NCBI GenBank assembly: GCA_021838065.1
Contig: JAKCEJ010000008.1
Location: forward strand, 1 to 21,179
DNA: 21,179 bases
DNA from: Pseudomonadota bacterium
Lineage (GTDB): Bacteria > Pseudomonadota > Gammaproteobacteria > Steroidobacterales > Steroidobacteraceae
Direction of reading: 5' to 3'
In this document: positions 6,397-16,428 of the stretch, piece after piece
Position numbering within the stretch: the first letter of the stretch is position 1
Layout: each line of letters opens with the position of its first letter
Notes under the pieces: generated by a model
What the model was told of the DNA's origin: nothing
The model's database searches: none
The model's input: the letters and a program-made list of their open reading frames with translations, nothing else
Made by a program: the position numbers and the translations under genes

Positions 6397-8073
6397 CTAG
6401 CCACGATCTCCGATATGCTCTTTGAGCAGATCGCCCAGGCTCGTGCCGGTCGGCGCGGCCTCCGAGGAGCGGTAACTCTGCACCGCCTCGGCCTCCTCAT
6501 GCGCCTCCTTGGCCTTGATCGACAGCGAGATCGTGCGCGACTTGCGGTCGACGCCCGTGAACTTCGCCTCGATCTCCTCGCCCACCTTGAGCACCGTGCG
6601 CGCATCCTCGATGCGGTCGCGGCCGAGCTCCGAGGCGCGCAGCTGCCCCTCGATCCCGTTGCCGAGATCGATGACTGCACCGCGCGCGTCGACATCCTTG
6701 ACCACGCCGCGGACGATCGTGCCCTTGGGATTCTCGGCGATGTAGCTCGAGAACGGGTCCTTGGCGAGCTGCTTGATGCCGAGGCTGATGCGCTCGCGCT
6801 CCGGGTCGATCGACAGCACCATGGCATCGACCTGCTGGCCCTTCTGGTAGCTGCGCACCGCCTCCTCGCCCGGCATATCCCAGGAGATGTCCGACAGGTG
6901 CACCAGGCCGTCGATGCTGCCCGAGAGGCCGATGAAGATGCCGAAATCGGTGATCGACTTGATCTGCCCGCTCACGTGATCGCCGCGGTTGTAGTTCTCG
7001 GCGAACTCCTTCCACGGGTTGGCCTTGCACTGCTTCAGGCCCAAGGAGATGCGCCGACGGTCCTCGTCGACGTCGAGCACCATGACTTCCACTTCCTCGC
7101 CGGTGTGCACGACCTTGGCCGGATTGACGTTCTTGTTGGTCCAGTCCATCTCCGACACGTGCACCAGGCCCTCGACGCCGTCCTCGATCTCGACGAACGC
7201 GCCGTAGTCGGCGATGTTGGTGACCTTGCCAAACACGCGGGTGTTCGGCGGATAGCGCCGCGCTATGTTCTCCCACGGGTCGGCGCCGAGCTGCTTGAGG
7301 CCGAGGCTGACGCGCGAGCGCTCGCGGTCGAACTTCAGGATCCGCACCTCGATCTCATCGCCAACCTTGACGACTTCGGAGGGATGCTTGACGCGCTTCC
7401 ACGCCATGTCCGTGATGTGCAGCAGGCCGTCGATGCCGCCGAGGTCGACGAATGCGCCGTAATCGGTGAGGTTCTTCACCGCGCCGCGCACGACCGACCC
7501 TTCCTGCAGGTTCTCCAGCAGCGCGCTGCGCTCGGCGGAGAACTCCTGCTCGACCACGGCGCGGCGCGAGACCACCACGTTGTTGCGCTTCTGGTCCAGC
7601 TTGATGACCTTGAACTCGAGCGGCTTGCCCTCGAGGTAGGCGGTGTCGCGCACCGGGCGCACATCGACCAGCGAGCCCGGCAGGAACGCCCGCACGTTGT
7701 CGATTTCCACCGTGAAGCCGCCCTTGACGCGGCCGGTGATCACGCCGCTGACGATTTCGGACTTGTTGAACGCGTCCTCGAGGCGGGTCCAGGTCCGGGC
7801 GCGCTTGGCCTTCTCGCGCGAGAGACGGGTCTCGCCGGTGCCGTCCTCGACGGAATCGAGGGCCACCTCGACGTCATCGCCCGCCTTGACTTCGATCTCG
7901 CCGCGCTCGTCTTTGAACTGCTCGAGGGGGATGACGGCCTCGGACTTCAGGCCGACGTTGACCACCACGACATCCGCGGTGACCTCAACGACCCGGCCGG
8001 TGAGGATCATCCCGGGGCGGATGCGTTGGTTGGCGAGACTCTGCTCGAACAGCTGTGCAAAACTTTCTGTCAT
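6397..8073 (-). CDS. rpsA: 30S ribosomal protein S1
   Basis: 558 residues from the chosen start, against 557 in E. coli. It carries six S1 (OB-fold) repeats at about 21-87, 106-171, 192-260, 277-347, 364-435 and 451-519. Repeats 3-5 have the best signatures (NLTDYGAFVDL, NIADYGAFVEI, SITDFGIFIGL, each followed by a GL-(L/V)-H motif). The first two bind the ribosome and the rest bind mRNA leaders, in line with the family. I chose ATG 8073 because MTESFAQLFEQSL matches the conserved S1 N-terminus. ATG 8094 would add seven residues (MDRASEG) and is not preceded by a better ribosome site. It lies between cmk and ihfB as in other gammaproteobacteria. A 137-base 5' region separates it from cmk, fitting its own promoter and the autoregulated leader known for rpsA in E. 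coli. Confidence 0.97.
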   Translation of the reverse strand: MTESFAQLFEQSLANQRIRPGMILTGRVVEVTADVVVVNVGLKSEAVIPLEQFKDERGEIEVKAGDDVEVALDSVEDGTGETRLSREKAKRARTWTRLEDAFNKSEIVSGVITGRVKGGFTVEIDNVRAFLPGSLVDVRPVRDTAYLEGKPLEFKVIKLDQKRNNVVVSRRAVVEQEFSAERSALLENLQEGSVVRGAVKNLTDYGAFVDLGGIDGLLHITDMAWKRVKHPSEVVKVGDEIEVRILKFDRERSRVSLGLKQLGADPWENIARRYPPNTRVFGKVTNIADYGAFVEIEDGVEGLVHVSEMDWTNKNVNPAKVVHTGEEVEVMVLDVDEDRRRISLGLKQCKANPWKEFAENYNRGDHVSGQIKSITDFGIFIGLSGSIDGLVHLSDISWDMPGEEAVRSYQKGQQVDAMVLSIDPERERISLGIKQLAKDPFSSYIAENPKGTIVRGVVKDVDARGAVIDLGNGIEGQLRASELGRDRIEDARTVLKVGEEIEAKFTGVDRKSRTISLSIKAKEAHEEAEAVQSYRSSEAAPTGTSLGDLLKEHIGDRG

Positions 8074-8105
8074 ACCTTCACTCGCACGGTCCATGGGAGT
8101 CCGTG

Positions 8106-8111
8106 CTTATA
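8106..8111 (-). promoter_or_regulatory. Possible rpsA -10 element TATAAG
   Basis: TATAAG on the minus strand sits about 33 bases before the ATG at 8073. Transcription would then begin near 8099, leaving a leader of about 25 bases to ATG 8073 but almost none to ATG 8094. No good -35 is present at the right distance (TATGGA at best), so the call is weak. Confidence 0.25.
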
Positions 8112-8210
8112 AACTGGCGCCCCTCGCGTCCATAGGGCCCAGGCAGATGCGAAACACGGCATGCGCGTCCCTCACGCACACCAACCGGAAACCTCATCGG
8201 CAGGACCGCG

Positions 8211-8894
8211 TTACGCCCACAGCGCCCGGCGCCGGCCCAACTCGATCACGCGTTCGATCACCGCCTCGATGCCGAGGCCCGTCGAATCGATCAGCGCCGC
8301 GTCGGCGGCCGGGACGAGCGGGGCCACCGCCCGGCTCGAGTCCCGCGCGTCACGCTCGGCGATCTCGCGCGAAAGGGCGGAGAGGCTAGCACCTGATCCC
8401 TTTTGTTTCAACTGGTTATAGCGCCGCCGGGCCCGTTCCTCGGGGCTAGCCGTGAGAAAGATCTTCAAGGGCGCCTGCGGGAAGACCACCGTGCCCATAT
8501 CCCGCCCATCGGCCACCAGCCCGGGGGGCTCGGCGAAGGCCCTCTGCCGCTCGAGCAGCGCCTGGCGCACCGCCGGCCAGGCGGCCACCCGGGAGGCGCC
8601 CTGGCCCATCTGCTCGGTGCGGATGGCCTCGGTGACGTCCCGCCCCCCGAGCAGCACCCGCTCCCCCTCGAGCTCGGTCCCGAAGCGCACGTCCATCGCC
8701 GCGGCCAGCCGGGCATGCCCCTCGACATCGTCAGGCTCAAGCCTATGCTCGGTCCCGGCCAGCGCCACCAGGCGATAGAGCGCCCCGCTGTCGAGCAGAT
8801 GCCAGCCGGCGCGGCGCGCCACGGCGCGGCTGATCGTGCCCTTGCCCGAGCCGCTCGGGCCGTCGATCGTGACGATGGGCGCGCCCGCGCTCAC
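8211..8894 (-). CDS. cmk: Cytidylate kinase
   Basis: 227 residues, the same length as E. coli Cmk. It phosphorylates CMP and dCMP using ATP. The P-loop GPSGSGKG is at residues 12-19; LLDSGALYR (33-41), the CMP-binding VADGRDMGTVVFP and RARRRYNQL in the lid region are all clear. The start is GTG 8894, overlapping the aroA stop by 4 bases (GTGA). This places the P-loop at the normal distance from the N-terminus; the open frame that continues upstream is only a shadow of aroA. The lid-region codons at about 8385-8420 are unusually A/T-rich (TTG AAA CAA AAG GGA TCA GGT GCT) compared with the rest of the gene, and a promoter-like pair lies there. Confidence 0.96.
   Translation of the reverse strand: MSAGAPIVTIDGPSGSGKGTISRAVARRAGWHLLDSGALYRLVALAGTEHRLEPDDVEGHARLAAAMDVRFGTELEGERVLLGGRDVTEAIRTEQMGQGASRVAAWPAVRQALLERQRAFAEPPGLVADGRDMGTVVFPQAPLKIFLTASPEERARRRYNQLKQKGSGASLSALSREIAERDARDSSRAVAPLVPAADAALIDSTGLGIEAVIERVIELGRRRALWA
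8383..8411 (-). promoter_or_regulatory. Possible internal promoter for rpsA within cmk
   Basis: On the minus strand, TTGAAA (8406-8411, five of six to the -35 consensus) is followed after exactly 17 bases by TAGCCT (8383-8388, three of six to the -10). It lies in the lowest-GC patch of cmk and reads towards rpsA. The -10 is poor, so this is only a candidate. Confidence 0.3.
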
Positions 8895-10210
8895 CGCGCC
8901 TCGATGGCCAGACCCGCCAAGCGGGCAAGCTCGATGAAGCCCGGGAAGGAGGTCGCCACGTTGGCAACGTCGAGGATCTCGATCGGCTCGCGCGCGGCGA
9001 GCCCGGCGATCGCGAAGGCCATGGCGATGCGGTGATCGCCGTGGCTGTCGATGCGCCCGCCGCCGAAGCCGCCGCCGCCGCGGATCCACAGGCCGTCGTC
9101 GAGCAGGTGGTTCTCTACCCCGAGCGCGGTGAGCCCCTCGGCCATCACCGCGAGGCGGTCGCTCTCCTTCACGCGCAGCTCCTCGGCGCCGCGCACCGTG
9201 GTCTCGCCCTCGGCGAGCGCCGCGGCGATGAAGAAGATCGGGAACTCGTCGATCGACAGCGGCACCAGCTCGCGCGGCACATGAATGCCGCTGAGGCGGC
9301 TCTTGCGCACCTCGATGTCGGCCGTCGGCTCGACGGCCGCCTGCGTGTGCGGCTGCAGCCGGATGTCCGCGCCCATGCGCCTGAGCATCTCGAGCAGTCC
9401 GGTGCGCGTGGGGTTGACGCCCACGTTGCGCAGCAGCAGCCCGTGCTCGGCGGCGAGCAGGCCCGCGACGATGAAGAACGCCGCCGAGGAGAAATCCGCC
9501 GGCACACGCACCGAGGCGCCGTGCAGGGCCTGTCCGCCCTCGAGGGACACGGTGAGACCCTCGCGCTCGAGGGTGGCGCCGAAGGCCCCCAGCATCCGCT
9601 CGGTGTGATCGCGGGTCGGGGCAGGCTCGGTGATGCGCGTGTGCCCATTCGCGCCGAGCCCGGCGAGCAGCAGCGCCGATTTGACCTGGGCGCTCGCCAC
9701 CGGCAGACGCACATCGATGCCGTGCAGCGCGGGCGTGCCGCGGATGTGCACCGGCGGGCGGCCCTCGCGGGTCTCGATCCGCGCGCCCATCTGGCGCAGC
9801 GGCGCGGCCACCCGCTCCATGGGCCGGCGCATCAGCGACTCATCCCCGACCAGCACCGAGTCGAAGGGCTGCGGGGCGAGCAGCCCCATGAACAGGCGCA
9901 TCGCCGTGCCGGCATTGCCCATATCGAGCGGCGTGCCCGAGCCGCGCAGGGCCGCCGCCCCCGCGCCGTGCACCACGACCCGCTCGGGCGCGGGCCGCTC
10001 GATGCGCACGCCCAGGGCCTCGAGCGCGCGCAGCGTCGAGAGACAGTCCGCGCCGGCGAGAAAGCCGCTGATGTCGGTGCGCCCCGCCGCGATGCCGCCG
10101 AGCATGAGCGCACGGTGGGAGATGGATTTGTCCCCGGGGACGGTCAGCTCCCCGCCGATGTGCCCGCCGGGGGCGACATGGAAGCGCGGCCTGATGTCGG
10201 CAGAACTCAT
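8891..10210 (-). CDS. aroA: 3-phosphoshikimate 1-carboxyvinyltransferase (EPSP synthase, class II-like)
   Basis: 439 residues. It joins PEP and shikimate-3-phosphate in the sixth step of the shikimate pathway. Visible motifs: PGDKSISHRA (25-34), GNAGTAMR (98-105), RRPMERV, SAQVK (173-177), RDHTE (200-204), NPTR (266-269), the catalytic-Asp segment IDEFP (Asp321), ELRVKESDR and GDHRIAM. As I recall them, GDKS, SAQ-x-K, R-x-H-x-E and N-x-T-R are the signatures of class II EPSP synthases, unlike the class I E. coli enzyme. The Gly of NAGT is kept, so the Gly-to-Ala change of the resistant CP4 enzyme is absent. A Gly-rich loop (GGGGFGGG) precedes GDHR. ATG 10210 is chosen; GTG 10219, one base after the pheA stop, would add three residues. 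The cmk start overlaps its stop. Confidence 0.96.
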   Translation of the reverse strand: MSSADIRPRFHVAPGGHIGGELTVPGDKSISHRALMLGGIAAGRTDISGFLAGADCLSTLRALEALGVRIERPAPERVVVHGAGAAALRGSGTPLDMGNAGTAMRLFMGLLAPQPFDSVLVGDESLMRRPMERVAAPLRQMGARIETREGRPPVHIRGTPALHGIDVRLPVASAQVKSALLLAGLGANGHTRITEPAPTRDHTERMLGAFGATLEREGLTVSLEGGQALHGASVRVPADFSSAAFFIVAGLLAAEHGLLLRNVGVNPTRTGLLEMLRRMGADIRLQPHTQAAVEPTADIEVRKSRLSGIHVPRELVPLSIDEFPIFFIAAALAEGETTVRGAEELRVKESDRLAVMAEGLTALGVENHLLDDGLWIRGGGGFGGGRIDSHGDHRIAMAFAIAGLAAREPIEILDVANVATSFPGFIELARLAGLAIEAR

Positions 10211-10220
10211 GGGGGTCACT

Positions 10221-11360
10221 CTACAGCACTGCCCGCGGATAGGAACCCAGCAGGCGGAACAACGACGCGCGCCGCTTCAGCGAGGCGAGCGCGCGGGCCA
10301 CGTGGGGCTCCTCGGCGTGCCCGTCGATGTCGATGAAGAAGACATAGTCCCATTTGCGCCGGTGCGAGGGGCGCGACTCGATGCGCGTCATGCTCACGCG
10401 GTGGCGCGCGAGCGGCTCGAGCAGCCGGTACAGCGCCCCCGGGGCATCGGTGTGCCCGACCGACACCAGCAGCGTGCTGCGGTCCTCGCCGCTCGGGGCG
10501 AGCAGCTTCCTGCCGAGCACGAGGAAGCGCGTGGTGTTGTCGGCGCGATCCTCGATCTGGCCCGCGAGCACCTTCAGCCCATAGACCTCGGCGGCCGTCT
10601 GCCCGGCGATCGCCGCCGTGCCGCGCTCATCGCGCGCCCGGCGGGCCGCCTCGCCGTTGCTCGAGACGGCAATGAGCTCGATCTCCGGCAGATGCTCCTG
10701 CAGCCACAGGCGGCACTGCGCGAGCGACTGCGGATGCGAGCAGATGCGCACGATGCGCCCGAGCGCGTTCATGTTGCCCATCAGATGATGGTGGATGCGC
10801 AGCTCCACCTCGCCGCAGATCTTCAGCGGCGAGGCGAGGAAGCGATCGAGGGTGTGATTGACCGTCCCCTCGGTGGAGTTCTCGATCGGCACGACGCCGA
10901 AATCGGCAGCGCCCGACTCGACCTCGTGAAACACCTCATCGATCGAGCCGAGCGGCAGCGCCCGCACCGAGTGCCCGAAGTGGGTGAGGACGGCGGTCTG
11001 GCTGAAGGTCGCCTCGGGGCCGAGATAGGCCACCTTCAGCGGCTCCTGCTGCGCGAGGCATGCGGACATGATCTCGCGGAACAGGCGCACCACCTCCTCG
11101 TCGCGCAGCGGGCCGCGGTTGCGCTCGCGCACCGCGCGCAGCACCTGCGCCTCGCGCTCGGGGCGGTAGAACTCGGCGCTGCCGCCGTCGCGGCTCTTGG
11201 TCAGGCCGACGCGCTGGGCAAGATGCGCACGCTCGTTGAGCAGGCGCTGGATCTCGCGGTCGACCGAGTCGATGCGCCCGCGCACTGCCGCGAGCGTCTC
11301 GGCGGCCGGTGCGCTACGGCGGCTGGGGGGGCTTTTGCGGGCCATTCGCGGCTTCGGCAT
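10221..11360 (-). CDS. pheA: Bifunctional chorismate mutase / prephenate dehydratase (P-protein)
   Basis: 379 residues. It turns chorismate into prephenate and then phenylpyruvate for phenylalanine. The AroQ-type chorismate mutase domain spans about 20-105 (IDSVDREIQRLLNERAHLAQ; YRPEREAQVL; LFREIMSACLA). The dehydratase domain spans about 108-285, starting VAYLGPEATFSQ, with PIENSTEGTVN (158-168) and the catalytic NTTRF (275-279). The ACT domain (about 295-375) has GALY (308-311) and ESRP (328-331), the positions that bind phenylalanine for feedback control. The start ATG 11360 lies 2 bases after the serA-type gene's stop. ATG 11345 is an alternative, since the first 18 residues are Arg/Pro/Ser-rich and not conserved. 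The open frame running further upstream overlaps the dehydrogenase gene and is not coding. Confidence 0.96.
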   Translation of the reverse strand: MPKPRMARKSPPSRRSAPAAETLAAVRGRIDSVDREIQRLLNERAHLAQRVGLTKSRDGGSAEFYRPEREAQVLRAVRERNRGPLRDEEVVRLFREIMSACLAQQEPLKVAYLGPEATFSQTAVLTHFGHSVRALPLGSIDEVFHEVESGAADFGVVPIENSTEGTVNHTLDRFLASPLKICGEVELRIHHHLMGNMNALGRIVRICSHPQSLAQCRLWLQEHLPEIELIAVSSNGEAARRARDERGTAAIAGQTAAEVYGLKVLAGQIEDRADNTTRFLVLGRKLLAPSGEDRSTLLVSVGHTDAPGALYRLLEPLARHRVSMTRIESRPSHRRKWDYVFFIDIDGHAEEPHVARALASLKRRASLFRLLGSYPRAVL

Positions 11361-11362
11361 CT

Positions 11363-12532
11363 TCAGATGAGGTGGGCGGAGAGCACGCCGCGGATGGCGC
11401 GCACGGCATCCAGCACTTCGGACCTGAGGGTACCCTCGAGATCGAGCAGCGTGTATGCGTACTCGCCACGCGAGGCGTTCAGCAGCCCCGCGATATTCAG
11501 CCCCGCGCCCGCCAGGTGCGTCGAGATCTGCCCGACCATGTTCGGCACGTTGAGATTGGCGATCGCCACGCGCGCGCTGCCCGCCTGGCGCGGCAGGTGC
11601 GCCTCGGGAAAATTGACGCTGTTCCTGATGTTGCCGTTTTCCAAGAAATCGCGCAGCTGATCGGCGGCCATGATGGCGCAGTTGTCGGCGGCCTCCCCGG
11701 TGAGGGCCCCGAGGTGCGGCAGCGTGATCACCTTGGGGTGGCTCTTCAGCAGATTGCTCGGGAAGTCGCACACGTAGGCGTGCAGCCAGCCGGCATCGAG
11801 CGCCGCCACCACCGCCGGATCATCGACGATGCCGGCGCGGGAGAAGTTCAGCAGCACCGCCCCCTTCTGCAGCAGCCGCACCCGGTACTCCCCGACCAGG
11901 CCGCGGTTCTGCTCGTTGAGCGGCACGTGCACCGTGACGATGTCCGAGCGGGCGAACAGGTCATCGAGCGAGAGGGCCTGCTCGACCCCCGAGGAGAGCT
12001 GCCAGGCGCGCTGCACGGTGATCTGCGGATCGTAGCCGAGCACGCGCATGCCGAGCGCCTCGGCGGCATTGGCCACCTCGACGCCGACCGCGCCGAGCCC
12101 GACCACCCCGAGGGTGCGCCCGGCGAGCTCGAAGCCGGCGTACGGCCCCCGCCCCTGGCGCACCTGCGCCTCGATGGCGCGGTCATCGCCGCCGAGCGCG
12201 CGGGCGAAGTCCCACGCCTGACAGATGTTGCGCGCCGCCAGGAACAGGCTCGCCAGCACCAGCTCCTTGACCGCGTTGGCGTTGGCCCCGGGGGCGTTGA
12301 ATACCGGGATGCCGCGGCGGCTCAACTCGGCCACCGGGATGTTATCGACGGAAGCGCCGGCCCGGGCGACCGCGCGCACCGTGGACGGCAGCTTCAGACT
12401 GTGCATGTCCGCCGAGCGCACCAGCACCGCGTGCGGGCGCTCGAGCTCTCCGGCCACCTCGTAGCGCTCGCGCGGCAGGCGCTCGAGGCCGCGGGGGCTG
12501 ACGTCGTTCAAGGTCAGGATACGAAAGTGCAT
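11363..12532 (-). CDS. serA: D-3-phosphoglycerate dehydrogenase-like protein (SerA family, short ACT form)
   Basis: 389 residues. It probably oxidises 3-phosphoglycerate to 3-phosphohydroxypyruvate, the first step of serine synthesis, directly before SerC. The NAD-binding fold has GLGAVG (145-150) with Asp168 at the end of the second strand. Catalytic-site residues: Arg232 in NFSRAGIVDD and His273 in LPHLGA. The Glu expected between them is replaced by Asn260 in CDFPSN. NCAIMAADQLRDFLENGNI, then NSVNFP, leads into a C-terminal ACT domain (about 318-389) for possible serine feedback. My memory is that other gammaproteobacterial and clostridial SerA-like proteins share the 'DFPxN/E...PHLGA' pattern, so this is a subfamily trait rather than damage. 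ATG 12532 lies 6 bases after the serC stop. A different 2-hydroxyacid substrate is possible but less likely in this operon. Confidence 0.88.
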   Translation of the reverse strand: MHFRILTLNDVSPRGLERLPRERYEVAGELERPHAVLVRSADMHSLKLPSTVRAVARAGASVDNIPVAELSRRGIPVFNAPGANANAVKELVLASLFLAARNICQAWDFARALGGDDRAIEAQVRQGRGPYAGFELAGRTLGVVGLGAVGVEVANAAEALGMRVLGYDPQITVQRAWQLSSGVEQALSLDDLFARSDIVTVHVPLNEQNRGLVGEYRVRLLQKGAVLLNFSRAGIVDDPAVVAALDAGWLHAYVCDFPSNLLKSHPKVITLPHLGALTGEAADNCAIMAADQLRDFLENGNIRNSVNFPEAHLPRQAGSARVAIANLNVPNMVGQISTHLAGAGLNIAGLLNASRGEYAYTLLDLEGTLRSEVLDAVRAIRGVLSAHLI

Positions 12533-12538
12533 CGCCGC

Positions 12539-13621
12539 TCAGCCGTGCCGCCGCTCGAACTCGCGCATGAACGCGACCAGCGCCTCGACCGCCGCGTGCG
12601 GCACGGCGTTGTAGAGACTCGCGCGCAGCCCGCCGACCGAGCGATGGCCCTGCAGATGCGTGAGGCCCGCCGCATCGGCCTCGCGCAGGAACAGCGGCTC
12701 GAGCTCGGGGCGCGCCAGGATGAAGGGCACGTTCATCCACGAGCGGCACGAGCGCTCGACCGGATTGCGGTACAGGCCCGAGGCGTCGATCAGGCCGTAG
12801 AGCAGCTCGGCCTTGGCGCGGTTGCGCGCGGCCATCGCGGTGAGCCCGCCCTGGGCCTCGATCCACTTGAGCACCAGTCCCGCGATGTACCACGCGAACG
12901 TCGGCGGCGTGTTGAGCATCGAGCCGTGCGCCGCCATGCGCGTGTAATCCAGGATCGTCGGGGTGTCCTCGCGCGCGCGCCCCAGCAGCCCCTCATGGAC
13001 GATCACCACGCACAGGCCCGAGGGGCCGATGTTCTTCTGCGCCCCGGCGTAGATCAGCCCGAAGCGGCTGACCTCGATCGGCCGGGACAGCAGCGTCGAG
13101 GACATGTCGGCCACGAGCGGCACGTCGCCGGTGTCGGGCACGTAAGGGAACTCCACCCCGCCGATGGTCTCGTTCGGGGTGTAGTGCACGTAGGCGGCCT
13201 GCGGCGTGAGGCGCAGCGCCTGCGACGCCGGCACGGTGGTGTACTTCGAGGCCGCCTGGTCCGCCGCGACATGGACCGCCACGCCGAGCCGGCCGGCCTC
13301 CTCGATCGCTCTTGCGGACCACATCCCGGTATTGAGGTAGTCGGCCACGGCGCCGCGGCGGGCGAGGTTCAGCGGCACGGCCGCGAACTGCCCGGTGGCC
13401 CCGCCCTGCAGGAACAGCACCCGATAGGCGCTCGGGATCGACAGCAGCGCGCGCAGGCGCGCCTCGGTCTCAGCGGCGAGCGCCGTGAACGCCTTGCCGC
13501 GATGGCTGACCTCCATCACGGACATGCCGCTGCCGCCCCAGTCGGTCAGTTCCGCGCGGGCCTGCTCGAGGACTTCCAGCGGCAGCGCCGCGGGTCCCGA
13601 AGAGAAATTGAACACGCGCAC
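12539..13621 (-). CDS. serC: Phosphoserine aminotransferase
   Basis: 360 residues, the usual length (E. coli 362). It is a PLP enzyme that makes 3-phosphoserine from 3-phosphohydroxypyruvate and glutamate; the family also acts in pyridoxal phosphate synthesis. It starts VFNFSSGPAALP, typical of SerC. Further signatures are EVSHRGKAF, LQGGATGQFA (71-80), YVHYTPNETIGG, VADMSS (Asp172) and GAQKNIGPSG, with Lys196 as the PLP lysine. SVGGLRASLYNA is near the end. The start GTG 13621 is supported by GGAAGG 5 bases upstream; GTG 13615 is an alternative that is too far from that site. It heads the serC-serA-pheA-aroA-cmk run, with 191 bases from the gyrA stop holding a likely promoter. Confidence 0.96.
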   Translation of the reverse strand: MRVFNFSSGPAALPLEVLEQARAELTDWGGSGMSVMEVSHRGKAFTALAAETEARLRALLSIPSAYRVLFLQGGATGQFAAVPLNLARRGAVADYLNTGMWSARAIEEAGRLGVAVHVAADQAASKYTTVPASQALRLTPQAAYVHYTPNETIGGVEFPYVPDTGDVPLVADMSSTLLSRPIEVSRFGLIYAGAQKNIGPSGLCVVIVHEGLLGRAREDTPTILDYTRMAAHGSMLNTPPTFAWYIAGLVLKWIEAQGGLTAMAARNRAKAELLYGLIDASGLYRNPVERSCRSWMNVPFILARPELEPLFLREADAAGLTHLQGHRSVGGLRASLYNAVPHAAVEALVAFMREFERRHG

Positions 13622-13626
13622 TGTGC

Positions 13627-13632
13627 CCTTCC
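13627..13632 (-). promoter_or_regulatory. serC Shine-Dalgarno GGAAGG
   Basis: GGAAGG on the minus strand, 5 bases before GTG 13621. It decides between the two GTG codons six bases apart at the serC start. Confidence 0.7.
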
Positions 13633-13663
13633 GGCCAACTGTTCAAAATCCAGGGAGGCACCG

Positions 13664-13692
13664 ATAGTAGCAATTGCCCGGGCGGGCTTCAG
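13664..13692 (-). promoter_or_regulatory. Candidate serC-operon promoter
   Basis: On the minus strand, CTGAAG (13687-13692) and TACTAT (13664-13669) are separated by 17 bases, about 43 bases before the serC start. Matches are three of six and four of six to sigma70 consensus. It lies in the most A/T-rich part of the gyrA-serC gap, downstream of both gyrA stem-loops, which is the expected place for the operon promoter. Confidence 0.35.
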
Positions 13693-13714
13693 AACTTTTC
13701 AATATGACGGCAGA

Positions 13715-13745
13715 GCGCGGGAGCCCCCGCTCGGGGCGCCCGCGC
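13715..13745 (-). terminator. Stem-loop downstream of gyrA (distal)
   Basis: Perfect outer arms GCGCGGG (13715-13721) and CCCGCGC (13739-13745) enclose an inner GC-rich stem (GCCCC with GGGGC) around a short loop. It lies about 70 bases after the gyrA stop. The bases that follow in the direction of transcription (TCTGCCGTCATATT) have no clean U run, so termination may be Rho-dependent or inefficient. Confidence 0.5.
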
Positions 13746-13771
13746 CGATCGCAAGCTAACGTCCGCTCGCC

Positions 13772-13787
13772 GGCCGCCCGAGCGGCC
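13772..13787 (-). terminator. Stem-loop downstream of gyrA (proximal), TCGG tetraloop
   Basis: GGCCGC and GCGGCC form a perfect 6-bp stem around TCGG on the minus strand, about 25 bases after the gyrA stop. No U run follows. With the stem at 13715-13745 it may form a two-hairpin 3' end for gyrA mRNA. Confidence 0.45.
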
Positions 13788-13812
13788 CTCGCACGCCCGG
13801 GCGCGCGCAGCC

Positions 13813-16428
<2,616 letters not shown>

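Noticed and set aside
6070..8112. 680-codon open frame on the plus strand opposite rpsA and ihfB
   Set aside because: It is antisense to two certain genes, its product is Asp/His/Arg/Leu-rich with no motif, and long opposite-strand frames are expected at this GC and codon bias.
8895..9089. Upstream extension of the cmk frame to an earlier start
   Set aside because: The added residues are Arg-rich and overlap aroA; GTG 8894 gives the normal Cmk length and P-loop position.
9630..11660. 676-codon plus-strand frame opposite aroA and pheA
   Set aside because: Mirror of GC-rich codons; no domain or ribosome site.
11361..11771. 137-residue upstream extension of pheA
   Set aside because: It lies within the SerA-type gene in another frame and has no conserved sequence.
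11309..13759. 816-codon plus-strand frame opposite the SerA-type gene and serC
   Set aside because: The opposite strand encodes two clearly recognised enzymes; this frame is a composition artefact rich in His, Arg and Gly.
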